Shown piece after piece: positions 22,236 to 35,200 of a stretch of DNA of 64,000 bases. The notes under the pieces were generated by a model, which was not told the DNA's origin, did no database searches, and was given only the letters and a program-made list of their open reading frames with translations. The stretch covers positions 11,547,257 through 11,611,256 of the forward strand of contig OW028759.1 in assembly GCA_932294355.1 (NCBI GenBank), written 5' to 3'. Within the stretch, counting starts at the first letter, position 1, and every line of letters begins with the position of its first letter. Position numbers and translations under genes: made by a program. Origin of the DNA: Aporophyla lueneburgensis. Its lineage: Eukaryota > Arthropoda > Insecta > Lepidoptera > Noctuidae.

Positions 22236-25200
22236 AATAATATGAACGCGGCCTAAAACTTAAAATTTTATTAAAATCATTTTTGAAATAATGAAATCGT
22301 TGATAGCCAAAAAACATTCAATTAAATTATATTCTTTTTGTCTTTTTTCCTGACACATCTGAAATAATTCCTGCGATGTAAAATGCCTACCATTGCCGTT
22401 ACGCACATTCTCTAAACCCCCTAATATTAACAACATTAAGGCGGACACATACTTGCAACGTTTGTTTGCAATGTACCTTTTTGAGACGAGTTTGGTCACG
22501 AAGCGATACACAAGATGAGGTCAACGCACGCTCGCTTCGAACACATGGCTCAAGCGTGCTTCATTTTAATTCAGAACGGCGGACGTAGAGGTTATATAAT
22601 GCATTTGCTGAAGAAAAGTATATTTTTATTTTGGAAAAATGAGTAAACGAAAGAAATGACGCCTCAATTTGCACTGAAATGTTTTTGTAAACATTTGGCT
22701 CGGTTTGCTACTGACTACTGTAAAACGTTACAGTAACTCGATACATTACAAAGAAACGTTGCAAGTTAATTTCCGCGTTTAGCCAGTAACAACTAACACT
22801 GGTAAAAGTGCATTGTACATCAAGGTCTGTGGCAGCCGCAAAATATTGTCCCATGACATAAAATTCTACTAGTTTTGTGTCTCTATTGTAAAAAGGAATT
22901 TAATAGTAATAACACTGTTCCATGTATGAAGAAACAAATATGTATTAAGCTAGTGTTTAGAGATTGCGGTGGCCGCCACATTGTGTCTGCAACTTACGGA
23001 CAATTGACGTCACTGAAACGTTATTTATAAAAAGTAAGTTAGTGTGTTTCCCTAGCGTTCGTGGGTTTTACTGTCACGCAAAAATCAACATTGCGAGTCT
23101 TAAAATCAAGTAAAAGTATAAAAACTCAGATGTGCTCCTTTATCTGCATTCATGCGGTATCCGGCTAAAATGAGTAATACAATTCAACTTTGTTTGTACA
23201 AGCTCGAGGTCGATATTTGTTTGACACTTAAACCACGTTGCGCTGCGCTTCGCTAGGTCTGAGCGGCCCTTAGAGAGCGTCTTGTGTCAGCGTAAAGTCA
23301 AACCTGCTATTTTCATGACAGTAATAATTGCGGCTGTTATAAAATGTAACGGCCACAAACAACTCTTCAAGAAATCCGTAGCTTTAGTCATTTTAATAAC
23401 AATGTCTCACTTTATCCATATTTAGATTACGTACATTAACCGGTCACTGTTGACATATGCTACAATTTGTTTAATTTTTTTATTGAAATGATTCGAAGAA
23501 TTAGGAAATCGATTTTTAAATAATTCGTTTATTTAATAATTATTAATTTGTGATGTCCGTGAGATTATAAACAATTATTTGACTAAATATAAATAATTAC
23601 TAATATTTCGTAGTATAACTAAAATAATAAGAAGCAATACGCGCTTTAAAAGGAAATTATAATTATTACAGCTTGCGTATTCGATAATTTAAGTTATATG
23701 GGAATTACAATTTATTTAAGTTGGTGTACACTTCATGATTTAAATATTTATTAAACGTTACATTAATTTAAGTGTCGTATGGTTTGAAATGAATTGAATG
23801 TGTTGTGTCCTTATTCAAAAACTTATAATTTTATATACGATACGAGATTATCCCCGCTTCACTAATTGATTTTAGTTATTGATTCGTGAATTATACATAT
23901 AAGTAATTGCATAAAACGTGTCGGTACTTTGAATTGTTAAATGTACACACAACTTTTAAATCACAAAATACTAACATTACAGCTTCCTAGATAAAAATGT
24001 ATATGCAAAAAATGCAGAACATTTTTATGTAAAAAGTGAAATTTGACTAGTAGTGTGGTGGATATGTATTCACTCATAATTAATACGTACCTAAAACGTC
24101 AGTGGGTACTACGATCTATTAATTACACTTGTAATATTTAGAATTACTGGCATTAATTACAATTTATAGTATCCTCATTTAATTAACTATTATAAACAAA
24201 CAGATGAAATTAGCAAAAAAGTGAAATATTAAGACTAGATAGATTATAACCTAAAAATTCAGTCAAGTCATTCACTAAACACACTAATCGTCTTGCAAAA
24301 ACTGCATCAAAATTCAGTTGAAAATCCACTGTGAAAAGGCCAAACAAAACATTCAACATTTTAACAAAAAAATGCAAAATAATTAGGATTTGAAGCAGTT
24401 TTCTTACAAGTGTATAAGCAATATAAAAAGAACAGACGAACAATTAGAAAAATTGCACTTTTACAAAATATTTTTATATAGAAAAATACGAAGAACAATA
24501 TCAGGAAACGTTGGTGCCATTGTAAGCTCTTCGAATTTCAAAAGAATTGTTATTATTTAGTAAAAACTTATCAATCTAGACATCTTTTTTTTCTCTAATA
24601 TTATACCAAAAAGGAAGATCAATGCAACACGTACGAGTTTTTTTTTTTTCAGAAAAATATAAATATGAATTATTATTTACATCAACAATATTAAGTGTTA
24701 TAAATATATATATACTAGATATTAAATATTGCAAGTGTCATAAGTCAAAGTGTCAAAATTTGTATTATCTCCATACATAAATATGAAAAAATATATTCTA
24801 TATGAACCACTATTAAGTAAATATTATGAGACAGCGTTTTTATATGAAAATATAGGCATTATTTATTCGTACTATTTACAAAGCATTTTATTATTTAACG
24901 AAAAATTAATTGAGTTAACATGAATACTGATTAAAATAAAAACCACTGGAATATAAGTTTTATTGTAACTAAAATGATGCGAAATAAATACATTACATGT
25001 GCCTTAATATTAAGTTTATTTATTTATTAATCTATAATACTATCACACGATTTTACATTTTTAAATGACACTTTCGATCGGTAGGCGAGTAACGGTGATA
25101 TTTGAACACTACCTAACCGTGTTGAAAGTTTGTCAATCTGTCATTTTGACAGGTTCCTGTATACACTAGGACATATTGGACACAATTATAAGTTGCATCT

Positions 25201-25262
25201 ATTATATTGTATGAGAGTCATAAAAAGTTATATGCCCAGGCAAAGTGGAAATCCAAAACATG

Positions 25263-25590
25263 CTGGGCATTCATAATTCCCAAAATGTAACAACTAACCA
25301 CAATTAGCCAATCATTCATATACCCAGGATGTCAAGGCAATGTCGACAATGGCCGGACAAAAATCACTTTGCCCACTCCACAATTTTACCAATAACAATA
25401 ATTAATGTAACACTTTTGGTGTTCCCAAACTGGGAATTCATAAGTCCTAAATTGTAATGGCTTACCGCCATTAGCTTATCAATCATATACCCAGAAAGTT
25501 GAGGCAATGACGACACTGCCCGGTCAAACCTTACTTTGCCCGCTCCACGAATTTACTAATAACAATAATTAACACTTTTGGTGTTCCCAA
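25263..25590. repeat. Tandem duplication, two units of about 165 bp
   Basis: Units 25263-25429 and 25430-25590 share CTGGGMATTCATAA, CATATACCCAG, ACTTTGCCC and CACTTTTGGTGTTCCCAA in the same order, with about a quarter of positions changed. It is noncoding by appearance. Confidence 0.8.
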
Positions 25591-26239
25591 GGTACTCTAA
25601 GAATCAATTAGTAATTAATTAACTATTAAAATTAATTTTACGTTATAGAATTTTAATTTTCACTTACAAGATAATAGTATGATGATTGTTTTTAACAAAT
25701 TCAACCTTAGTGATATTTTTGCCTATTCTAATGATCTTTTGCTAAATTAATTATATATTTTTTAAGTGTTCTAATTCCGTATATAATTAATTTATATTTT
25801 TTATACTTCCAGAAATGTTACAATTGTTTTTAAAGAAAAATGGGTCATTTAAATTAATTTAAGTATTATTTTTTGCGCTTGGCATGGAATATGTGCGTCA
25901 AATAATAATAATTAATAAGCTAGTGTTGTAAATAATGTTTTAAATGTATTGAAATATATGAAGACGCTTTTAAATTTTCGTCACGATGGCATTATAAAGT
26001 GCACGTACTTCCGTAAATTTTATGGACGATGTTAACATTATTCCCGTATATCCTTTAATTTTATGTTCTAACGAAGGTGATGTAAGTTTCAGCTAGATAT
26101 ATACGCCAAAACTATTTTTTGGACCACGTTCATGGATTAAAAATATCGCAGCGAGAATTCGCACACAGGTTTTTCAACCCTCTGAGTTAAACTGAGTATT
26201 GAGAATCCAAAGAAGTACACCCCAGAGCGTCGAAAAACA

Positions 26240-26291
26240 CACTTCGATTTTAACCTTTCGGTGTTAACACCGAGAGTTTAAAATCGAAGTG
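26240..26291. repeat. Near-palindrome centred on CGGTGTTAACACCG
   Basis: The 52 bases read as an inverted repeat with outer arms CACTTCGATTTTAA and a perfect inner palindrome, broken only by small bulges. Confidence 0.8.
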
Positions 26292-26519
26292 CAGCAGTGC
26301 TTTGGACATCCAGTGCACTAAAAAATCGCCAAGCAATACATTTTTTATCCGTGTGAACGTGGCAACGTGGTTTTAAAGGTTATGCTTATATTAATATTTT
26401 TGATAATTTGGCTAGATGATACAAACCATTGATTTCTGGCAGCTGATATAAATAAAGTTCATATTTGATTGGCTTTGCTGTTTTGTTCAACGAATGACAA
26501 CAAGAGCAGTGGTGGCCTA

Positions 26520-27405
26520 AGGTTGGACTATTAATCCTATTCAGTAACTTGACAGTTGGAGGATTACCAGGTTTTGAGAAAAAAAGATAGTGAGGTGGTG
26601 CAAGAATGAATGGAATTGAATGAACTTGAATTAATGTTCTACATGCAAATTTTGTATTTAAAATTTAGTAACTTGTCTTAAAACACGATGTATACTATAT
26701 CGATATATATATATACAACATTAATTTTTGTTTATGCGAAACCCGAAACACGGGTCTAGTATTTTTATGTAAAGAATCTATGAAAAAATTTTCAAAACTG
26801 TATCATTAATAATCACAAAGTTATAAGCTTGATAAGTTACCTGGTTGTCCACGCAAAAACATATGCACATCACCACAAACAGCTAGTGTACGTACCATCT
26901 CCGTGTAATGGACGTTTGAGTACGAGAAAGACATGATAATTTTAAAATCGAAACAAAACACTAAGGCCCCGCGACTTGGAAGCGTAATTAAATATTTTTG
27001 GTACAAAATATAACATGGTGTAAAAATTATTGGAATCGATTCAGTTACTGATTCTGAACAAACTATATTCAGGTTTCGCATATACTAAAAATAATCTTGT
27101 ATAGTCTATGGCTGCCAGAGGAAATAAAATGACTATAGTAAAAAAAGTAAAATGACATGATTTTTATATTTAGTTTTGTTTCTATCAGAAGAAAATAGAA
27201 AAGGGAATAACTGTTATTAAAAATTATTAATTAATTATTCATATATTCCACATCCTTAAAACGATTTTTTTATTAATTTAAACCATTTTTATCATTCATT
27301 CTTTACGCGAAATCGTTCACTACCCCAACACTATTAGTTTTAGAATGGTATAATTTTCTTTTCGTTGAACTGTCAAGTTACTGAATAGGATTAAAAGTCC
27401 AACTT
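26520..27405. mobile_element. DNA transposon remnant with 38-bp inverted repeats
   Basis: The start (AGGTTGGACTATTAATCC...) and the reverse complement of the end match over about 38 bases with two or three changes. TA flanks both sides (26518-26519, 27406-27407), as for Tc1/mariner, though TA is common here. An 86-codon frame on the minus strand (26821-27081) resembles nothing I know. The element splits a SINE-like repeat. Confidence 0.65.
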
Positions 27406-27407
27406 TA

Positions 27408-27668
27408 GTGATAACGGCCTCAACTTATGTGTGAGTTCGATCCCAGACAAGCAATTGACTTTGTGTAATTCATCCCATCTCCACTGCTCTTAAAATGGTG
27501 GAGGAAAACATCGTGAGGAAATCGTTATGTCTTAGAACCAAACATTCGAGAACATGTGACATCTACCAATTCGCACTGGGCCCGCGTCGTGGAATAGGGC
27601 TCTCTATCTCTCACAGGGAGGAGGCCTCTGTCCCAGCAGTGGGAACGTTATAGACTGAGTATGTATGC
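27408..27668 (+). mobile_element. SINE-like repeat, right part
   Basis: It begins with GGCCTCAACTTATGTGTGAG and TTCGATCCCAGA, resembling a tRNA-like B-box. It runs to the tail GGAGGAGGCCTCTGTCCCAG / CAGTGGGAACG. Its left part (about 26500-26519, GAGCAGTGGTGGCCT) was separated by the element at 26520-27405. A reverse copy lies at 53682-53900. Confidence 0.6.
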
Positions 27669-27670
27669 AT

Positions 27671-28461
27671 CAGGGATGTTAGGGAGCTCTGTAACCGTAA
27701 CCAAAACTATCGGATATCCGATATAAAAATTTATCCGTAACCGTAACCGAATCCGAAATAAAGGTTTCGGATAATATCGAAATTTTTATTACATTTTTAT
27801 TTTAGGTAGATTAGATAACACTCAATATATATTTATAATCATTTTGACGTGACAACGTCTTATAAATTGGTTTGCCGGGTGACACTTCAAGAAACTGCGT
27901 TACGCTCCGCTCACGTTATGCGCTCACAATGAGAGCGAGTGAGAGGCACGCGTCCCTTCCACTCGGGCATGGTTAGCCCGCCTAAGAGCGAGAGAGACAG
28001 ACATAAAAAGTGAAAGGCACGCATCCCTTCCACTCGAGCACAGTTCTATGTATAAATAAATGTTTTAAATTGTTACTATTATTTCATCCTTCTTCCTACT
28101 ATACGAATGAATATTCACATTAAAATTATTTTACCACTCAAAGTCGTTGTCACGTAAAACTTTCGCCCGTATACCGACTTTACAGGCAACCAATTTTTAT
28201 TTTAAATAGCTGCAATAATTACTCACAGACTGATTGTAATTCCTACCATATGGTGACACATAAATAAAACCATTTTATTAGCTATTTGTATTTTACTTTT
28301 GAAATTCCTTAAAAATTTAATATCCGTAACCGAAATTATCCGAAACTAACGGATAATCCGAAATAATTACATATCCATATCCGTATCCGTATCCGGTATA
28401 ATAATCATTCCTACATCCGTAACTAATCCGTATCCGAAATTTTATATCCATAACATCCCTA
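27671..28461. mobile_element. Nonautonomous hAT-like element with 8-bp target duplication
   Basis: Ends CAGGGATGTTA and TAACATCCCTA are inverted (one mismatch) and are flanked by perfect GTATGCAT duplications (27663-27670, 28462-28469). The interior carries many ATCCGTAACCG / GGATATCCG words near both ends, typical hAT subterminal motifs. A second element is inserted in the middle. No transposase frame was found. Confidence 0.85.
27848..28206. mobile_element. MITE nested in the hAT element, copy 1
   Basis: It starts TTTGACGTGACAACG and ends near CGTTGTCACGTAAAAC ... GCAACCAATTTT, so CGTGACAACG words face each other at both ends. The first 170 bases match 39306-39494 almost exactly. This copy has about 110 extra bases in the middle (28037-28140). 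Confidence 0.75.
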
Positions 28462-28906
28462 GTATGCATGTATGTAATAGCAGAAAATGACTGAGAAAAT
28501 AATTAAGCTGCCAGAAACCAATGTACTAAGTCTGCCCAAATATATAAAACCCGTAGTATCCTTTACTGACTATAGGAATAAACGCTGCTATTGTTCGAAG
28601 TAAAATAGTGGTTATGTTAAGCGTGATAAAGGTCAATTTCCTATGTAAAGTTATGTCAAAAAAACAAATGATGACACTGAAATATGTACACGTTAAAATC
28701 AGACTTATATTTAGTTCATAAGGTACGAATTCTAATCCTGTAATGTCGATTTGGTGAAGTAAGTGGTCACTTTATATTCATGAAAAGAATTAGAAAACAT
28801 TGTTTAGGGCGAAGATAATTAAAAATCGAATCTTGAGGAATTCGTAGGATCTAAATTATCCTGTGACATAAAGGTTTTGCTATTGTGTTAAATTCATTGA
28901 TTTTTT

Positions 28907-28912
28907 TTTATT
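28907..28912 (-). terminator. Cbl: Possible polyadenylation signal of Cbl
   Basis: AATAAA on the minus strand, 165 bases beyond the Cbl stop. AT-rich context makes this a weak call. Confidence 0.35.
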
Positions 28913-29077
28913 GATAATCTAAATTGTGATTATTCCCATTAAAACTCATTTGTGTTTTAGTTATACAAAGTAGTAAATGTGAAATAAAATTACATGGAAC
29001 TAACTACATTCACTATTTCTTAAAAAACACTACTGACCTCACCAAACGAAATAATTTAATGAACAAACTAACTACGT

Positions 29078-29295
29078 TTAACACTTATTAGGTACTTTAG
29101 ATCCAAACTCGTGTAATATATCGCACGCCATCTCGAGGTCATTTCGTGTGATACCCAATGCGCGTACAACTATGTCTTTAGGGTATCCTTCGCCAACCAA
29201 GCGCGCAATGTAGTCTAAGTTTATGTTTTCATACGACACGTTGTCGCCGTATTTTCGGCCATGCTTGTCGTGTGTTAGGGGGTTAATTTTTTTTG
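29078..29295 (-). CDS. Cbl: Cbl terminal exon, UBA domain
   Basis: Acceptor TTTTTTTCAG. Encodes KINPLTHDKHGRKYGDNVSY, then the three-helix UBA (DYIARLVGEGYPKDIVVRAL, GITRNDLEMACDILHEFG) and VPNKC before TAA. Presence of UBA indicates a long-form Cbl. The exon starts with two bases finishing a Pro codon. Confidence 0.93.
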
Positions 29296-32200
29296 CTGAA
29301 AAAAAAGAAAATGAATTTGTTAATAAATAAATCACGATATACATTGTAATCCTAACTAATGGTAAATGTGAAAGTATGACTGGCCAGTTAGTCTAGTGGT
29401 TAGTGACTCTGACTGCCAAGACTGAGGTCGTGGGTTCGATTCCCACCCAGGACAAATCTTTGTGTGATGAGCACAATCATTTGTTCTGTGTCTAGGTGTA
29501 ATTTATATATAATATGTATGTATTTAGAAATATATAAGTATGTGTATCAGTTGACTGGTTGCCATAGTACAAGCTCTGCCTAGTTTGGGATCAGACAACG
29601 TTGTGTTGGTTGTCCCACGATATTATATTATTATGTTTATTTGTTACGTTTTTACGCTAAATCGGCTCAACGGATTTAGATGTTTGGCACAAATACAGGC
29701 CATGACCAGGGTAAGGACAAATGCTAGATTTCACTCTGTACCTCAGAGGAAAGCGCGGGTTACAGCTAGTTCAAAAATAAACTATTTTGACAGACTTGAC
29801 TTGATTTTCTTATAAAAAAACCGGGTAGTTTTTTGATAAGAAAATACGTTTTCAAATTAAGCTCATTTTTAGGGATCTAACTGGCTGTAGATGATTCAGT
29901 CAGTCCATCATAGCATTGACATGCGTGTTACGTGCTCTGCCTACACCAAAACAGAAGAATAGCGACATGATAAGCTATTTATGTCAATCATACTATTGCT
30001 ACTGGTACCACGGCATATCAAGTTCTACATTTCCAATTTAAGCGGACCTCTTATTATACGAAAACCCCATACAGTGTGAAATCAGTTTATACTGGAAATG
30101 TATAGCGTTATATGTAGCAGTGCGTACTAGCATCGTCCGAATCTAGACTTAGAAATTAGTTAAACTTTATATTGTAACTATTACCTAATTAAAACCTTTA
30201 GAATTTTTTTTTTGTTCGTCGAATCGTTGAGCTTCAAAAGTTCTGAGTTGAGCTGCACGATTAGTGACAAATGCGTGCGCTGACTGGACAGATCCACTCA
30301 ATCTGTGTGGTTTTTTCTACAAAAGACCATTTCAGACAGCTATCTACATGGTCCTCAGATGATGTGACCAAGATTATGTCTGGACTTTAAAAGAGACTGT
30401 GACCTCTGAGTTTGTTTCGGTCTTTCTTCTCAGAGTAGTCAGATAGGAAACGCCATCCTCGTTTAGCTCAAAAAATATATTATTGATTTGTAAAAGTGTT
30501 TGTACAAACCTACTAACAGAAATAAAATCATTTATCATTTATTTATCATTTTCCCTTTTAATTCCCCCGTATGTCATTTTCGTAATTTCCGTTTGAGATT
30601 ATGGCCAAGCAATTATAATCTCTAAACTTGGAAAGAATAAGATTCAAATACTCACGTAGAACAGCCAGCTCATTCTTCTCCACAGCAACATTCTCATACG
30701 GTGGGTCTTTCGTATCTTCAGAAGGGAATTTGGGCATAGTGGTAGACTTTGTAGGCTGGTCAACACTCCCACTACTTGTTGCGGGCAAAGACCGTTGCCT
30801 AGGAGGTGCCCTACTCTCCAGCCTGGTTTCCCGATCAAAACTGGACCTAGACTCAATTATTCTTTCGGGTTTATCCGGTGGCCTTTCGGGGGGAAGCCGA
30901 AAATCTGTATGCCGTGTTTCCGATACCGGCAAATGCCTTTCTGTTTTTTCAGGGACATGCCTATCCTGCCTGTTGTCCATTACTCTAATTTCGTGTCTAT
31001 TATCTTGCTGTATATGCCTCTCCTGTCTGTCTGGGGTAGGGATGTGACGTTCTTGTCGACTTTCGACGCGTTCTGGCCTCTCTTGCGTTGTTTGGACGTG
31101 TCGGTCTTGCGTTGCTCTTTCTGGCACGTGTCTTTCCGGGACATGGCGGTCATTTGGCCTGTTTTCTGGCATATGTCTGTTTTCTTGTGGTTTTTCTTGT
31201 CTATTTGGTGGCTGGTCTGGTCTTTCGGAGTTGTGTCTGCTGTCGGGTATGTGTCGGGGTTCTGGTTTCGGTTCTGTGGGTGTGGGGGTGTGGGGGCGTT
31301 CGGGAGGGGGTGCGGGGAGGGGACGGCTGTTGGATTGTGGGGTGCAGGCGCGGCGAGGCTTCTCGAAGGCTCGAGGGTCGGGTGGCACCTGAAATTTGAG
31401 AAATATACATTATTTACATACAACTATATGTACACGTTCGATAAAACGCTAGTAGAAGACGACTGTAACAGTATCAAGTATCAAATATTTTATTTATACT
31501 TTAACTGTAGTGTTGTATGTCGTACAGGCTGGTGTCTTCGACTCAACGTCCAAGTACGTATTTTGCCTATTATGCTGTAACTAAATAACTATCTAATGTA
31601 GGTACCTCGTGTCGCGTGTCAATAAGCCCGGTAATGGTCTCCGTAGATCCTGTGATAATGGACGTCAGTCGGTGTCGTGAGTCCGGCTCCGGTTCTAATG
31701 ATGACCGTCTTCTGGGTTCTACTGAAAAGAGATATTTAATAATTTAACATAATTGTAAGCCTGAAAATCCAGAAAGAAACCCATATGATTACTATATTCT
31801 AAGCACATTTTGAAAGACACTACTTTTGAAATTTTACCACCCCGTAACGAGTATGACCACCATTGCTTCAAACGGGCCATAAATTCCAACTGCGGGCTAC
31901 TATACAATTTTTATATTGGAAAACCCAATAACATTTCGTCCGTTCCGACATTTGCGGAATCCAACTTAGCAGTTGCTCAGTCGTCACCACGAGAGCTTCT
32001 GATTCCTTAGTCTTCGAGACAGTAAGTTAGTTGATGCATGATGGTATTTTTTATTCAGTTTTAGATGCTTTAGGTAGGAAGAGACTATTTTCTGATAGTG
32101 CAGCTGGTATTGACCTGTTGATAATAACGATCATTGTTCAAGGGGCGTGACTACTACCAGGGTCGCGAGATTCGTTCGAAAGAGATACCGTGGCCCTAGC

Positions 32201-35200
32201 ATATAGGCAACTGAAGGAACACGGGTAGGTTTTAGTCAGTAAAAGTCTGACACGCCGGAAGACGTTATGTGATGATATCCCACATATTCCCATAGACTAT
32301 AGTTTGATTTTGTCTAGATTCTAGTTTGTTCTATGGAGCAAGAAAATGATTGATCGATTTTGTATCAATTTCTAGTATAAAAATGATGTCTACCACATAT
32401 TTGATTAAATTGTTGTGTTTTTTTCATAAATGACATGGTAAAGTACCGTCGTAATATTAAACTTTTTAAATAATTACTTGAGAAACTCGCTTGACGTAGA
32501 TTATATACATGGCGCTTTCAGCTTTCTTTTGCAAAATAAAGATGGATTCAATGTTAGCCCAGCCCCACAATAAAATGCTTTACGTCATAAATCTGTGGAA
32601 TTAACTAAATCAGACTAATTGCGCGGTTTCCACATCTGTTAACTATCTTATCTTTCTAACAGCACAAGCGACTGAGCTTTGACCGCAAGAGATGTTATGT
32701 AGAGATGTTATATGAGGTCCCTATTCTAATTACTCTTCTAGCGGGATTGAACAAATCCATTCAATATAATGTTCGTTTCAACATTAGAACTAATTTAAAT
32801 CTAAGCCAAACTTGGACCTGAAGAATAGAGTTATTCACTTCGTCACTATTTTAGGATCGTCGGTCTATTTTAAACTAGCTTCTGCCCGCGACTTCATCTG
32901 CGTTAAATTTCTTGTTCCCCCGACCCTTCCCGTCGCGTCGAATCGCCTACCCGTGCAATTTTACCCGTTTTTGCAACATTTTTCATTACTGCTCCGCTCC
33001 TCTCAGTTGTAGCGTGATCTTGTATAGCCTATAGCCTTCCTCGATAAATAGGCTACCTAACACAAAAATATTTTTTCAATTCGAACCAGTAGTTCCTGAG
33101 ATTAGTGTGTTTAATCAAACAAACAAAAAAACTCTTCAGCTTTATAATCTGTATTAGTATAGATATCAACGATGTGTCATCTGTTAATAACATGATTTAG
33201 GAACTAAATCGGGTAAATAATTAATGGACACAAAAAAGAGGAATGGACTCAGTATTGAACCTTGAGGAACACCTCTTGCCATTTCAGATCATAATGAGTT
33301 TTTGCCATTTATTTGAACTTAATCAAATCAAAATCTTGCTAAATTTAATGTATGCTATTATTAAATCAAAAGTTGTATTTCCAATCTCATATTGCTCTAG
33401 TCACTAGTGTCATTACAAGTGTGTCATGATTTACGCAATCGAACGCCTTAGAGAGGTCACAAAGGATTCCAAAGGCATCTTCTGCGACATAGGCGATAAA
33501 AATATGCTTAATGAGCATGACACCAGCGTCAGCGGTAAAACGGCAATTGGAGGACATTTTATTATAAAACAATTTATGCCACCACCGATTAGTAAATTTG
33601 GAGTTCTTTGCCCATTCTCTCAAAACTACCTTTTAAATTAATATTTTTGTTTAAATTCTAGTTGCCCACTTGAATTCCATTTTGTCATGAAAAGACGAAA
33701 TTGATTTTCTGGTTTCGGCACGCAAACGTGTTTTGAATGTACCTAATTGAAATAAAAATAGCTTTGAATGATCTGAACATTTAACTCTTCCTGGGCGTCG
33801 TCTTAAGTTCCCAGTAGGCGTTTTTAGCAGGTTGCGGGATGCGGGTCACAGCACGCGGGCTGTTACGCGACGACTGTATGAAGAAACTTACCATGCGCAC
33901 TGCTAGCTGCAGCGATATCCTGCACACTAGAAGCTGCCACGATGACGTTCTCAGCGGGTGACAAGCTCTTCCTGGGCGGCAGGGGCGGAGCCCTGAGCTC
34001 TCCGTAGGCGTTCTCCGCAGGCTGCGGGGCACGGCGCGGTGCCCGCGGGCTGTGGCGAGGCGATGCACCCGGGGACCGCACTGTAGGAAGCAGCGCGGCG
34101 ATCGTAGACGTGGCTGCGTTGAATTCGGCCCAGTCCTGTTAGGAAGAGGTTAATGTAACAGGTAAGTTTGTTTTCTGCAATAAGTTAAAATAGATTTTTC
34201 TTCAAACAAGTTACGTCCTTACAATACTAACTGAATGAAGAGGGGATAGCCAATGTTTTATGCCATAACCACGCTCAGCAGTTCCCTCTTAGGGCAACTA
34301 TGTTAGGGAACACCGTCATTCGCTAACCCTCTCCATATCAAACGGTTCCTAATCGCCACCAAAACGTCATATCAGTATTCTACGCGCTATAGCCAGGCCC
34401 GTTGGTGACGTCGCTTGCCACCTGTACACTGTCTGTGTTATTAGTTAAGTACTAACATAGGTTAAGAATATTTATTTATTTACACCAAACATACAACATC
34501 CTTACAGGCTAGACCCAATGCGACATTGTAGCACCCTTCAAAATTAAATAATAATATTGTTACTAACCCAATGGATCTTTTTTATCCGAACACATAAATA
34601 AATATATATATGTATAACATCAAAACGACACATTAACTAATCGCCAGCATAACGACATATGCTAAATCATTTAGCATAACGTCCTACTTGTCAAATACAA
34701 TCATCATGCACATCTTTGCGTTATCCCAGTTGCATCCTTTCGGAGCTCGGGGTCCGCTCTCCTACTTTTAAGCATCCACTTAGGACGGTCTTCTGTGTTG
34801 ATACGCATGCCATCCGCTACGATGTCAAGCCATCAGTTTAGGGTCTTCCCCTTCTGCCGGTGCCTGGCGCAGGCGGTATGGCCAGACATTTGTTCCCCAA
34901 ATAGCTTGCCGGTTTCCGTAAAACGTGACCGTACTAACGTAAGCGACACTCTTGCAAATTGTCTGCTATGAAGGCTGCCGCGTATGAGTGAGTTCTTGAC
35001 ACGGTCTCTCCGCGTAACTCCGGACATTCAGCGCAACATTTTCATTTCCGTGACACGTAGTTCATGCTTGTGCCGTTCAATTACGGGCCACGCTTCACTG
35101 CCATATAAAAGGACAGGCCTAAAAATGGTTTTAGAGACCTGTCCCTTTAGCTTATCTTGGGGTCACAAATGACACCAGACACCTCACGTCATTTGGCCCA

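Larger units (their letters stand above)
18251..29077. other. Intergenic region between two convergent genes
   Basis: No gene was recognised here. It includes both 3' untranslated regions and the repeats listed separately: a SINE near 20.0 kb, inverted repeats at 20.3 and 22.2 kb, a tandem duplication at 25.3 kb and nested elements at 26.5-28.5 kb. Confidence 0.6.

Noticed and set aside
29381..29454. tRNA gene candidate
   Set aside because: The tRNA-like head is followed by a SINE body ending GTTGTGTTGG; the acceptor stem does not pair properly.
30795..31580. Long plus-strand open frames (up to 261 codons)
   Set aside because: They lie antisense to the Cbl tail exon and arise from its Arg/Pro/His-rich codons; no family resemblance or splice logic.
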